Positions 10,239-20,722 of a DNA stretch of 23,342 bases are shown one piece after another. A model generated the notes under the pieces. That model had not been told where the DNA came from. It did not search any database and saw only the letters and a program-made list of their open reading frames with translations. Position numbers and translations under genes: made by a program. Source of the stretch: Amanita rubescens (lineage: Eukaryota; Basidiomycota; Agaricomycetes; Agaricales; Amanitaceae); NCBI GenBank assembly GCA_015039365.1, contig WION01000708.1, positions 1 to 23,342 on the forward strand, in the 5' to 3' direction. Numbering within the stretch: position 1 is the first letter of the stretch; every line of letters begins with the position of its first letter.

Positions 10239-10239
10239 A

Positions 10240-10251
10240 TAAAACTAGACT
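10240..10251 (+). promoter_or_regulatory. Self-primer binding site of the chromovirus
   Basis: TAAAACTAGACT begins one base after the LTR end and is the perfect 12-nt reverse complement of 10075-10086 (AGTCTAGTTTTA), the predicted 5' end of the element's RNA. In Tf1 of fission yeast the folded 5' end of the transcript primes minus-strand synthesis in this way. No TGG-type tRNA primer site is visible here. Function is inferred from position and complementarity. Confidence 0.8.
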
Positions 10252-10670
10252 CCTCTCCGAGCACGATAGCTTTAACGCTCTCACCTCCCATCATTCACCA
10301 TTGCTCCACGACAATCTAAAAGTACCCCTCCGAATAATGCCAAACGAAACCCCCTTGACCATCTCTATTATCTCGACGAACATTCCATTCATTGGGATAA
10401 ACAAGAAAACGGCTGGTGTTATACCACTTCAGGAAAACCCGTACCAGGTCACCAGTTTTGGGTAAAACAAAAACTTGGAAGACCGCCAAATCAATCCTTC
10501 CCATTCGAAAGAGGATTATACCTAAATGAACGTAAACTTGCCTTTCACGAAGGCAGTAAACGTTGGTACGCCACTGAATCAGAAACAGGAGAAGAACCGT
10601 ACTTTATTAGAGACGAATATTTCGAAGGAGAACCCTTCGTAGGAGGAAAAGAGGAGTTATCACGAACCGC

Positions 10671-11067
10671 TGTAACGAGCCGATTCCGGCTACGTTGGAA
10701 CCGATCTCCGAAACCTTCCGAAGCTCCCCGAAGCACTCCGAGCCTATGCTCGATCCCGGAGGATGATCGTTTGTGTTCGGATGCACGCACAGGCCTCGGA
10801 CTTGGTGCAGGATTCATCACATGGTCACCTCGTGCCTCCGTAGTATATATACCATTGTGTACGTAGTTGTAGTTAGCGAATTATCACCCCATCTGCGTTC
10901 CGAGTTCGATTCCTTCCGTTCCCTTCGTTCCTCGGTGCTTCGGACACCTTCCACTCGTTCACCTTCATCTTCGGCACCCTCTCTGCACCCGAGACTCCCT
11001 TTGGACTGACCTCCGTAGTCCCTTTGGCCGAACGCACTTCCGCATCGGCCTTCTTCTGATCGTTTCA
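10671..11067 (+). repeat. 5' LTR of gag-only element
   Basis: This 397-bp LTR begins TGTAACGAGCC and ends GATCGTTTCA. A TATA-like AGTATATATACC lies near 10840-10852. It matches 12900-13296 base for base as far as I can see. The insertion point in chromovirus gag is just before it. Confidence 0.92.
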
Positions 11068-11069
11068 AC

Positions 11070-11087
11070 TGGAGCCCACCGCGAGGG
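11070..11087 (+). promoter_or_regulatory. Putative tRNA primer binding site of gag-only element
   Basis: TGGAGCCCACCGCGAGGG begins two bases after the 5' LTR. The TGG start fits pairing with a tRNA 3' CCA end. Unlike the two self-priming elements in this window, it shows no complementarity to the expected transcript start. I could not name the tRNA. Confidence 0.5.
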
Positions 11088-11453
11088 GCTCTTAGGTCAG
11101 TCCGTCGGTCATTCCTTTCACCCAACTGCTGCACAGAAAGCATCGGACAAGCTCCGGTGTCACTTGGAATCTGCTCCGAGCCACTCCAAGCACTCTGCCG
11201 GCCCTCCCATAGCTCAGAGACCATACCCCGCCGACCTTTCTTCAATTATACCCTCCCCGCTCTTTACACTGCAGTAGCCTTCACCACTCGGCCCCACAGC
11301 ACTGACACAGCATCAGCCGAACAACGCCCACACGTTCCACTACTCCCGATCCAGCTCCGATCGATCAATAGCTTTTGTCCCTGAAGCCCCTTGCTTAATC
11401 CACCTCGCTTTCCATCAGAACAGCTCGCTTCGCTTCGGCCTGCCAGTAACATC

Positions 11454-12995
11454 ATGACCGAACCAAACCGCCGCATGCCCATCCGAACGAACAAGGAGGC
11501 ACCCTGCTTCCGAGGCACTGCCGCTGGTCTTGAGAGATACCTCGAAGATATCGAGATGATCTGCGAGGATAGACAACGCTCTGGAGATGCTGAACTGATC
11601 AAATGGGCTGTCTACTATACCGATGAGAAATCTTCCGAGATCTGGAGAGCCGCTCGGGACACCCTATCGGATCCGAAAACCTGGGATGCGTTTAAGAAAG
11701 CGATTTCCGAGATCTACCCCGAGGCACAGCCCGATCGCCGCCACACTATTGCAGCACTACATGCCGTTTCCGACCGCTTCTCAGCACAAAATGTCACATC
11801 CGAGACAGCCCTTGCTGAGTATCACAGGGAATTTTCCGGAACAGCTCAATACCTCATCGGAAAGCGCCGCATGACACGCCGTGAGGCAAGCATCATGTAC
11901 ATGTCCGCATTCCCTCCCGAGCTCCGACCCGATATCACTACTCGGCTCACAATCAAGTACCCGGACGTCCACCCCGATGACGGCTATGATCTAAAGGACA
12001 TGAATAGTGCCGCACAATTCATTATCAGCTCAAGGTCTGCTATAGCCTTGCTCGCCGCGACCACCCCACAAGCTCCGACGCTTCCGACGCCTCCGACACC
12101 TATCCCTACTCCCCCTCCGAGCACTGCCTTCGCTCCGAGCACAGCTTCCACCCATCTCCTTAGCGGATGCATTTTCTGCGGAGATATCAATCATCGGACG
12201 GCCTGGTGCCATATCAGGGATGAATATGCAAGGCAAGGGAAGATCAAAATAGTCGACGGACGGATTCAATTTTTGGACGGCAACGAACCGAATGCATTCC
12301 AATACCGCCACTTCGGACAATGGTTCAAAGAACGCATCGATGTATGGCTGCTGAGGTACACACAGCCGACCGCTCCGAAGCCATTTGTGTCCTCCAACTA
12401 CTTCCTGGAAGCTCTAGACCACTCCGGAACGCATACCGCCGAGCCTGTCAATACTGAAGAACTGCAAAACGTACATATGACTCCGACGCACATACACATT
12501 AGCACCACGATCCCTAATCAATCCACGCTCCCTAATACCACCCCCTCCGAACCCTCTGAACCCTCCAGACCCTCCGACGCTCCTACCACTATAACGCATG
12601 ATACCACCAAGACCTCCGAGGCTCCTGATGACCCCACCACTGCTACGCCAATTTCTGCCACCCCGGAAACCCTCGGCGACCCCATCGCCGAAGTCTTTAT
12701 CATTTCCGAGCCATCTGGCATCCCGACAGCTGCCATTCCGAGACCTGATTCCGCCGAAATTCCAACTGCCGCCCTGACCGCCTGCACGATTGAAGAAAGC
12801 GAGATGAGAAGAACCCACCCACCACTTCCCTTCTACTTCCTATCACCATCCGATCTCCCCGTCCTGACCAGGAGGTCAGTATTAAAAGTACCCAGGAGGT
12901 GTAACGAGCCGATTCCGGCTACGTTGGAACCGATCTCCGAAACCTTCCGAAGCTCCCCGAAGCACTCCGAGCCTATGCTCGATCCCGGAGGATGA
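11454..12995 (+). CDS. Gag-like protein of the gag-only element
   Basis: The intact 513-residue ORF starts at ATG 11454 (MTEPNRRMPIRTN) and ends inside the 3' LTR. Residues about 15-200 form a helical region typical of Ty3/gypsy gag (LERYLEDIEMICEDRQRSG, then a tryptophan at WAVYYTDEKSSEIW). A Pro/Thr-rich linker follows, then a CX2CX4HX4C zinc knuckle at residues 239-252 (CIFCGDINHRTAWC, 12168-12209), and a long Pro/Ser/Thr-rich tail. Gag would assemble particles and bind RNA; reverse transcription must be supplied in trans. The frame is undamaged and codon use is GC-richer than in the surrounding chromovirus. An upstream in-frame extension to 11391 lacks an ATG. Confidence 0.82.
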   Translation: MTEPNRRMPIRTNKEAPCFRGTAAGLERYLEDIEMICEDRQRSGDAELIKWAVYYTDEKSSEIWRAARDTLSDPKTWDAFKKAISEIYPEAQPDRRHTIAALHAVSDRFSAQNVTSETALAEYHREFSGTAQYLIGKRRMTRREASIMYMSAFPPELRPDITTRLTIKYPDVHPDDGYDLKDMNSAAQFIISSRSAIALLAATTPQAPTLPTPPTPIPTPPPSTAFAPSTASTHLLSGCIFCGDINHRTAWCHIRDEYARQGKIKIVDGRIQFLDGNEPNAFQYRHFGQWFKERIDVWLLRYTQPTAPKPFVSSNYFLEALDHSGTHTAEPVNTEELQNVHMTPTHIHISTTIPNQSTLPNTTPSEPSEPSRPSDAPTTITHDTTKTSEAPDDPTTATPISATPETLGDPIAEVFIISEPSGIPTAAIPRPDSAEIPTAALTACTIEESEMRRTHPPLPFYFLSPSDLPVLTRRSVLKVPRRCNEPIPATLEPISETFRSSPKHSEPMLDPGG

Positions 12996-13296
12996 TCGTT
13001 TGTGTTCGGATGCACGCACAGGCCTCGGACTTGGTGCAGGATTCATCACATGGTCACCTCGTGCCTCCGTAGTATATATACCATTGTGTACGTAGTTGTA
13101 GTTAGCGAATTATCACCCCATCTGCGTTCCGAGTTCGATTCCTTCCGTTCCCTTCGTTCCTCGGTGCTTCGGACACCTTCCACTCGTTCACCTTCATCTT
13201 CGGCACCCTCTCTGCACCCGAGACTCCCTTTGGACTGACCTCCGTAGTCCCTTTGGCCGAACGCACTTCCGCATCGGCCTTCTTCTGATCGTTTCA
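12900..13296 (+). repeat. 3' LTR of gag-only element
   Basis: This is the second 397-bp copy, seemingly identical to 10671-11067. It overlaps the last 32 codons of the gag-like ORF. It is followed by the CCGC target copy, after which chromovirus gag resumes. Confidence 0.92.
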
Positions 13297-14720
13297 CCGC
13301 GCTACAACGTTGGAAGAAAGCGAACGAACCAGAGACCATAACCACTAGTCAAGAAACTCCCATCGCCTCACCACACATTCATTACAGAGAAAGTGCCGAA
13401 CCGTCAGGAGAGTCCGATAAAGAAGACGATAAAAATTCTCTTTCTGAAGAAGAAAAAGAAGAAGAATCCTAGGATAAACTCGAATACGCACCTGGAACCG
13501 AAGACGTTGTTATACCCACAATTGAACAACGAGTTGAAGACGAAACCTCAGCTCAACTCATCGCTTCCTTATCCCTTGTAACCGAATCAAGACTCGAAGC
13601 TACACGACCCGCACCATTACCTCCTGTTACTTTTCCATATTTGTCTACCCCACCAATCAATCCATTTCCTTCTAGGAAAGGAAAAGAACGAGATATGAGT
13701 GGATCTGGATCAGGACCCCGGACCGAACCAAGGTCAGATCTACCGAAAATCAAACCTCCTAAACCATTCGAAGGAGATCGAAAATATCTCAATCCGTTCA
13801 TAGCGAAAGCCGAATTATTCATGAAAATGAATAAAATGACGGATGCCCAAGATAAGATACAGTTCATTATGTATCATATTGACGGCAACGCTCAACAATG
13901 GCGCGACAACAAAATAACTGAATATGATGCCGAAACGACAAAATACGCCAACTATGACGCTTTTATTAAAGAACTGAAAGAAGATTGGGGACAAGTAGAC
14001 GAAGCAGGATTAGCCATGCACAGATTACTCACATGGAGAAAACTCCCGAAGCAATCAATTAATCAATATATCGCGCGCGTCGATCAAGATATTAATTTAG
14101 CCAAAATCACTGATGATACGACGAAATGTCATCTCTTAGTTTTGGGATTACCAAACACATTGCGAGAAAAACTACGACTAGGAGGTGCCCCGACAACTTA
14201 TAAATCATTACGAACTTGTATCCTTGACATAGAAGTGGCGAACACCTTATTCTCCACTTTTGGCCAAGTTAAAGAATTTGAAGATAAAATGGAAGTTGAC
14301 GAGGCCATATTAGAATTAAACCAACAAGCACAACGAATGCAGATTGCGGAAACCTCCATGGATTGGGTAAAAACCGCTGTATGTTATGGATGTGGAAAAA
14401 CAGGACATTTAATCTCGGATTGCCCTAATCCCAAAAAGAAACGACAAAATCTTGGGAATAGACGAGGAAGGGCAGCCCCTAGAGGACAGTTCCGAGGAAA
14501 ACCACGCGGACGAAACAGTAACCTGCGATAAAGGGAAAGGAAAAGGAAAGAAAATTAGAGCACTAGATGCAGATAGCGGAGAAGGCGACAGTGGCTCGTC
14601 AAGTGAAGAATCCGACAGTGAAAACGACGAAAACCAGAGAATCGCTGTCATACGAGAAATGGCGAAAACACTACCACGCAGCGCCTGCCGAAAACTGAAC
14701 AAAAAGGGTTTTTAGAATGA

Positions 14721-17700
14721 GACGACGATGAATCAGCGTCCGCCGTCTCCGAAGACGAACAATTATGTATAAATGGTGTAACGGTATCCTCTATATCCAG
14801 AAATAAAATCACCATTCCCATTACCAAATGTTCGAATCTGAAAACCGCTGAAACCAAAGCCCTTATCGACTCAGGCGCGCAAGGAAAATTCGTCGATAGC
14901 TCACTCGTCAATTGGAACAAAATCCCTCGCTTAAAGAAACCCATCCCAGTGCGAAATGTGGATGGAACAAATAACAAGTCTGGAGATATACGGTATAAAA
15001 TCCAGATAAGCTATAACATCGAAAACAACCAGTTTAAAGACTGGTTTTATGTCACACGACTAGGCGATCAACGACTGATACTAGGATTACCTTGGCTCCG
15101 AGAAATCAACCCCAGAATAGATTGGTCTGAAGGAACGGTTAGGTTCCCTGATGTTAAGAAGATCGATCCGGAAGAGGAAACTACGTTTGAAAACGATGAA
15201 GAAACCGAAATGTATCTTCGGTATATCCAAAAAGAAGAAGAATTGAACGCAGATGAAGACAAAGATCTCGAGACTGATCACCTTTGGATCCAAGCAAAAA
15301 CGTCAGCGTCTCAAGCGCTCGCACATGAACATGAAGACAAATCTACGAAAGTAGAATTACCCCCTGAATACGATAAATGGAGAAAAGTTTTTGATAAACA
15401 AACGTCGGAACGATTTCCCATCTCACGACAATGGGATCATGCGATAGATCTAAAAGAAGGATTTAAACCTAAAGTGGCGAAGAACTATCCGTTATCAATC
15501 CACGAGGAACAGCTAATGAATAAATGGGTCGACGAACAGCTCAAAAAAGGTTATATTCGACCATCACAATCTCTGCAAGCATCTCCTTTCTTTTATGTTG
15601 CAAAGAAAGAAAAAGGAGAGTTGAGACCCTGCCAAGATTACCGATACATCAATAGCTGGACGAAACGGAATGCCTATCCCCTTCCTTTAGTATCCGACTT
15701 ATTATTAAAACTAAGAAAAGCGAAATACTTCTCCAAGTTAGACCTCCGATGGGGTTACAATAATGTGCAAATAAAGAAAGGCGACGAATGGAAGGCCACG
15801 TTCACGACGAACCGTGGTCTTTTCGAACCTACCGTAATGCTCTTTGGATTATGCAATTCACCGTCGACGTTTCAAATGATGATGAACGAATACTTCCGTG
15901 ACATGATAGCCGAAGGATGGCTAGTCGTTTACATTGACGACATGTTGATATATGGAGCGAACGAGGAAGAAACGAGGGAGCGCACTAAGCAAGTCTTGCA
16001 ACAGCTGAAAGAAAACGATCTGTTCCTGAAACTGGAAAAATGTAAATTCGTCGCCAAGGAAGTTGAATTCCTTGGGATGATTGTCAAAGAAGGAAAGATC
16101 ATGATGGACCCCATAAAACTCGCTGGAATCAGCAAATGGCCTGAACCGAAAACTGTTAAACAAATACGGTCATTTCTAGGGTTCGCGAATTTTTACAGGA
16201 AATTTATAGGAAACTACGCCGAAATAGTGGCTCCACTCACGGAACTTACGAAGAAAACAGTTCCCTTCCGATGGGATGCAGAGTGTCAGAAAGCATTTGA
16301 CACGTTAAAGGAGAAATTCCTAGAAGAACCGGTTCTAGTAATGCCAGATCCGACGAAACCGTTTTTGTTAGAGACCAATGCGTCAAACTGGGCGGTAGGT
16401 GCTGTCCTGAAACAACGGGGATCTGATGGAGAACTGCACCCATGTGGATTTATCAGTCATCGGTTAAGCGATACCGAACAAAGATATCAAGTATACGATC
16501 GCGAGTTATTAGCAATAAAGAAAGCATTTGAAACCTGGAGACACCTTCTTAAAGGAAGCCCACACACGATTATGATCCACTGTGATCATAAGAATCTATC
16601 ATATTACAAACATCCACAGAAGATGACCGCCAGACAATCACGCTGGTGGCAAGAAATCACGGAGTTTGATATCAAGTTAGAACACATCCCTGGATCTAAA
16701 CTTATTCAGGCAGACGCTTTATCGAGACGCCCTGACCATATTAATGAAGAAGAAGCAAAAGCAAAAGAAATCCCGCAAACCATGATCACTGATGACATGG
16801 TTATCGCCGCAATTAATGTATCTTGGGCAGATAAGATTACCGAATTATTGCCACAAGATAAATTTGCTAAAGTTGTAATCGACGGTCTCAAACATGGAAA
16901 ACTACCCCTCCGATCAAAGTTTAATGACTGGAAAAACAACGACAACATCATTCGTTACCAAGGACGCATTTATGTCCCTCAAAATGAAGAATTATGAAAC
17001 GAAATAATCAAGTCGCATCACGACCCCGTAGTCATGGGTCACCCTGGACGATTAAAGACACTAGAGCTTATCCGCCGCGACTATTATTGGCCTGGAATGA
17101 CAACGACCGTATCTAAATGGGTCGAAGGCTGTGCCTTATGTCAACAAATGAAGGTTAATACACATCCGATCACACCGGGTTTGATGCCTATTAAATCCCA
17201 CGCCACACGCCCATTCGAACAAGTTTCGATGGACTTCATCACAGATCTGCCAATTATCGACGGTTTTGATTCTGTTTTGACCGTGGTCGATCAAGGCTTA
17301 ACAAAAGGCGTAATATTCATACCATGCAAAAAATCTTTTACCGCTATGGATACCGCCAATTCTTACATTAACGACGTTTACAAATGTTACGGGTTACCAA
17401 CAACCCTCATTTCTGATAGAGGACCACAATTTACCTCCAAAGTTTTCGAAGAAATCTGCAAAATCTTCGGAATTGATCATAGAAAATCGACCGCCTTTCA
17501 TCCGCAAACTGACGGAGAATTGGAACGACTCAATCAGGAGCTAGAAACCTACCTCCGGTTATATTGCGTTGATCATCCAAAACTATGGAAAGATCACCTG
17601 CCATTAGCAGAATTCGCGCACAATCAACGGATACATCAATCTACCAAGATGACGCCGTTTGAAATCATGTTTGGAATAGAGCCTGTGGCTATCCCCACAG

Positions 17701-18302
17701 CATTCCCGCGAATCAACGTACCCGCCGCCGAAGACCGCTTTAAGGTCTTAACACAAATACGAGACGAAGCTCTCGCCACACACGAATTAGCTAGACAGCT
17801 AATGACTCAACGTGTCAAAGGGAAATCTCCCACATTCAAGGAAGGAGATTTGGTATGGCTAGACTCACAAAACCTGAAAACAGGACAAATAAGAAAATTC
17901 TCGCCTAGACGAGAAGGACCGTTCAAGATCGAAAAGATCCTAGGACCTGTCACCGCTAAACTTGAACTTCCCCCAAGATGGAAGATTCACCCCGTTTTTC
18001 ATGTTTCGCTCCTTATTCCTTATCACGAGAATGAAACACATGGTCCAAACTTTACTAGACCAACCCCAGACCTTATAGATAACAAAGAAGAATACGAAAT
18101 CGAGACAATTGTCTCGCACCGAAGAAAAGGAAACCAATGGCAATTTTTAGTCAAATGGAAAGGTTATCCGACATCTGACAATTCATGGGAAACCGAGGAA
18201 AACTTAGAACACTCCGAGGAGACCTTAAACGAATATAAGGAACAACATGGGATCACAGCAATTATCCCCACTACTCGTAAACCACGAAAACCCCACTCTT
18301 GA
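14721..18302 (+). pseudogene. pol: Chromovirus pol: protease, RT, RNase H, integrase, chromodomain
   Basis: The frame (same as gag) is open from 14721 after a TGA. The aspartic protease site is DSGA (14868). Reverse transcriptase includes the intact catalytic YIDD at 15930-15941. RNase H follows with ETNASNWAVGAVL; families normally have Asp in this TDAS motif, so the codon at 16377-16379 has lost a catalytic acid. A TGA at 16995-16997, probably from CGA, cuts the frame before the integrase. Integrase has the HHCC zinc finger (HHD..., GHPG, CALC), then Asp 17232, Asp 17415 and Glu 17523, an exact D-35-E spacing. A GPF/Y module (REGPFKIEKILGPVTAKL) and a chromodomain (EYEIETIVSHRRKG ... FLVKWKGYPTSDNSWE) end the protein. 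The domain order RT-RNase H-integrase-chromodomain is that of Ty3/gypsy chromoviruses. The stop and the D-to-N change predict an inactive copy. Confidence 0.93.
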
Positions 18303-18306
18303 AACC

Positions 18307-20722
18307 ATGTCCTCTCCCATTAACAACCTATCCGCCGCTGTCACCCCAGCCGCTTCAACAGTCGTCAAGGAAACCGTCCCTCCGACCCCGTCTAGAGAGG
18401 AATCACCTGCACCATTGCCAATTCCTCCTCCTATCTGTATGTTACATTATACATCCATCGGTACAGAATGGTTCCCTATGATTCCTTCTGACGAGGAATT
18501 CATACCACGAACTGAAGATTCTTTATCTTCCGATTCGTCTTATACCTTCCCAACATCGAACGCTTCTACGATAGAAGAACTAATGCGAAACGTCACAGAT
18601 ATGGGGAACGCTATTCTCCCTGATACTCCCGTGCCACCTGAAATGCAGGAAATGGTAGCTCAAGTATTCGCCACCAGAGACCAAATGGTCATCACCTATG
18701 CACGCGGACCACGTCCTGGCACTACCGCTGAAGATATCCGGATCATGAGAGAGGGATTACTCATGTTCAATACCACTGCCTTTACCCTGGGAGTTCCTCC
18801 TATCGATGAAGAACTCGTCAACAACTACCTCGAAAGGGCAAGGACCATAGCCGCTACCAATGCTGCAACTGCCGCCGCCATCTCCGCCGCCGCTAATGCT
18901 GTCGCCGCTAGGCAATGGCACAGATACAGGTAATCTGTACAGATTGCAGATAAGTACCCTTGACAGGACAGATACAGATACTGGTCAGGGGTATCTGTAA
19001 TCTGTGACTATCTGTTAACCTCAAATCTCATGCTAAAAGCATAGAGATCACCCTAACTGCTAACTCTCTTCATATTTCCTAGCTTTGTTAGTAGGGTGTC
19101 TACATATGGCTTGGGTGACCTAAGCCTGGCTGTAGCTGCACAAGTGCATGCATGACAGAAGCATTGTTTTCTTGTTGAAGCTGTTAAGCTGAGGATAGCT
19201 TCTCAAAGATCTGCCAGCTGCACCTCTTCCAGCATTATCAGTTTTCCAAATCTTGAACCAGACTCAGATTCCATGGTTCCACCACCAGAATTTTGCAAAA
19301 GTGTCTTAAGCTATGTATGAATGATACAGTGCATTCCAAGAGAAGTGGTGGTGATCATGCCATAGTACCCCATTCAGAATTCTTGTCCTTCAATAACTGC
19401 TGAGGATGAACCTCAACTTTGTCATCTGGCTCAGTCTCAAGGTTAAAACCATTGATAGTGCTAACCATCTTCTCATCCTTGAGCTATCATGGATGGATGA
19501 CATTCATGTAGGTACTGATACAATTTCTGAATGATGCTCTGTCTTCCTCCAGGATGTTAACAGGATGATTGCCATGTGCAGCAGTTCTGGAGACCCATTG
19601 ACATAAGGGTTGTCATAGGTATTTGAAATAACTAGTACTTTATTATTCTGCCTGAAGGGTATGAAGCAGCAGGCTTTTCAGCTGTGGGCATCTTGTGCTT
19701 TCCCATACCCATAATTGGCTTTCAGTTAAGTCAACACATGCACTTCCAGTATGTTTGAGCTTATGGCCATTGTAAGAGATGAAGATGTAGAAGCAGTGCT
19801 AACACATTTAGATGGTGTGTAGGTTGAGATAGAGTTAACTAAAGACTGTCTGAATACTTAAACTACTGTGACATAGCTTACTACTAGTCTAGGTACAAAC
19901 TTTGAAGTTTGTTGAATAGCCAGGCTATAGACCCTTGGGTAATCTGTGGATGTATCTGTGGATTGTCCATGGATTATCTGTGACTGCACAGATACTTACC
20001 CTTGAAGGGACAGATACAGATACACTGGACAGTATCTGTAAAAGTATCTGTGCCATTGCCTAGTCGCCGCCGAAATCGACACCGTCGCTACCGCTGCCGC
20101 CGCCGAAGACGAGATTAACGAAAGACTCGTCAACCCCATCTCAATCCCTATTGTCTTCCCAGAAGACACTCCATCGCCGAGACCCCTTTACACCCCACTG
20201 GACCTAATGAGGGAAACCCACGCTCGATCTATGAGTCCAGTGCCTAGACTCCCTGCTGAAGGACCCATACCTAGGTTCTACTTCCAGCACGCCTCTGTCA
20301 ACGACGACAATTTCAACGTGCCCGCACCCGACATCCCCGCTATAAACGTCATTTTAACGCATTATGCCATTCCTTCCTTCGTCGATCCGATAATTCGACG
20401 AGCCTTTTATCGAATCTGGACGTTATTCACGTCCTGGACCTTTGCCAACAACTATCTGTTCATCTTGAATAGATATGTTCGCCCTGATCTGATGGCCCTC
20501 GTTAACGTCATCATTAATCTCACCCGCCGGTTCCGAGAACCGCAACGCAACCGCTGGATCACTCTGATGATCTGGAACAATATTCATTGGTTTTGTGACT
20601 TACGAGGAGACGTATACCTCGAAGAGGCGACCCATCTTACCACCGCCGGACATTGTCGCCATTTCATCCAACCCACACGACAACCCGCTTTGGACACTGG
20701 CATGGCCTGGATGCATGGACGC
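18307..20722 (+). pseudogene. Unrecognised third ORF after chromovirus pol, split by hAT-type element
   Basis: The ORF starts at ATG 18307, four bases after the pol stop (18300-18302), a spacing that would suit reinitiation. It runs to 18908, is broken by the hAT-type element, and resumes at 20071 in register when one GTCGCCGC copy is removed. It is cut again at 20722 by the right-hand LTR. About 418 codons remain in all. The N-terminus is Ser/Pro-rich with SIGTEWFPMIPSDEEFIP and an acidic Ser-rich patch. The middle is Ala-rich and helical (TNAATAAAISAAANAVAA). The C-terminal part is Arg/Trp-rich (RRAFYRIWTLFTSWTF, RRFREPQRNRWITLMIWNN). No convincing signal peptide, membrane segment or known domain was found. 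Position 3' of pol is where env-like or accessory ORFs occur in some Ty3/gypsy elements, but I infer no function. Confidence 0.7.
18909..20062. mobile_element. Non-autonomous hAT-type DNA transposon nested in chromovirus third ORF
   Basis: This 1154-bp element has perfect 19-bp terminal inverted repeats (TAGGCAATGGCACAGATAC at the left, its inverse at the right) and is flanked by an 8-bp direct duplication GTCGCCGC (18901-18908 and 20063-20070). An 8-bp duplication with short TIRs is the hAT hallmark, and removing the element plus one copy restores the ORF frame. Both ends carry many ACAGATAC/GTATCTG motifs in both orientations. They also share a directly repeated block (TACCCTTGA then ACAGATACAGATAC at 18955-18981 and 19997-20023). 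Such subterminal motifs are typical transposase-binding sites. The interior (about 19020-19930) has no ORF of note, so no transposase is encoded. Confidence 0.9.

Larger units (their letters stand above)
10671..13296 (+). mobile_element. Gag-only (TR-GAG-like) LTR retrotransposon nested in chromovirus gag
   Basis: This 2626-bp element has 397-bp LTRs of TG...CA type at both ends, a tRNA-type primer site, one long gag-like ORF and a purine-rich stretch before the 3' LTR (CCCAGGAGG). There is no room for protease, reverse transcriptase or integrase, so it must borrow these from another element. The target duplication is CCGC (10667-10670 and 13297-13300), or five bases if the shared A is counted. 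The LTRs look identical over their full length by eye, implying a very recent insertion. It matches the TR-GAG class described in plants (terminal-repeat retrotransposon with gag only). Confidence 0.88.
10337..14531 (+). pseudogene. gag: Chromovirus gag, split by the nested gag-only element
   Basis: Gag forms the retrotransposon particle. The likely start is ATG 10337 (MPNETP); the coding-like frame from 10357 onward is shifted by one base, apparently in the C5 run 10350-10354. The frame runs to 10670, is interrupted by the 2626-bp insertion, and resumes at 13301 in register when one CCGC copy is removed. A TAG at 13470-13472 breaks it once. The rest (to TAA 14529-14531) has the Retrotrans_gag-like region PKPFEGDRKYLNPFIAKAEL followed by helices, then a CX2CX4HX4C zinc knuckle (CYGCGKTGHLISDC, 14382-14423) and an Arg/Gly-rich tail. 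A segment at 14452-14715 is open in the +1 frame with an acidic, Ser-rich translation, so the gag/pol junction is shifted and unclear. Confidence 0.8.

Noticed and set aside
10905..10925. tRNA B-box-like GAGTTCGATTCC in the LTR
   Set aside because: No A box, acceptor stem or cloverleaf can be placed around it; the same string occurs in both LTRs.
10773..13238. Identical 78-codon open frames at 10773-11009 and 13002-13238
   Set aside because: They are the same stretch of the two LTR copies of the gag-only element; the repeat explains them, not a gene.
18909..20062. TA or CTAG as target duplication of the DNA element
   Set aside because: Either choice leaves the third ORF one base out of frame. 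The 8-bp GTCGCCGC duplication fits both flanks, gives symmetric TIRs and restores frame.
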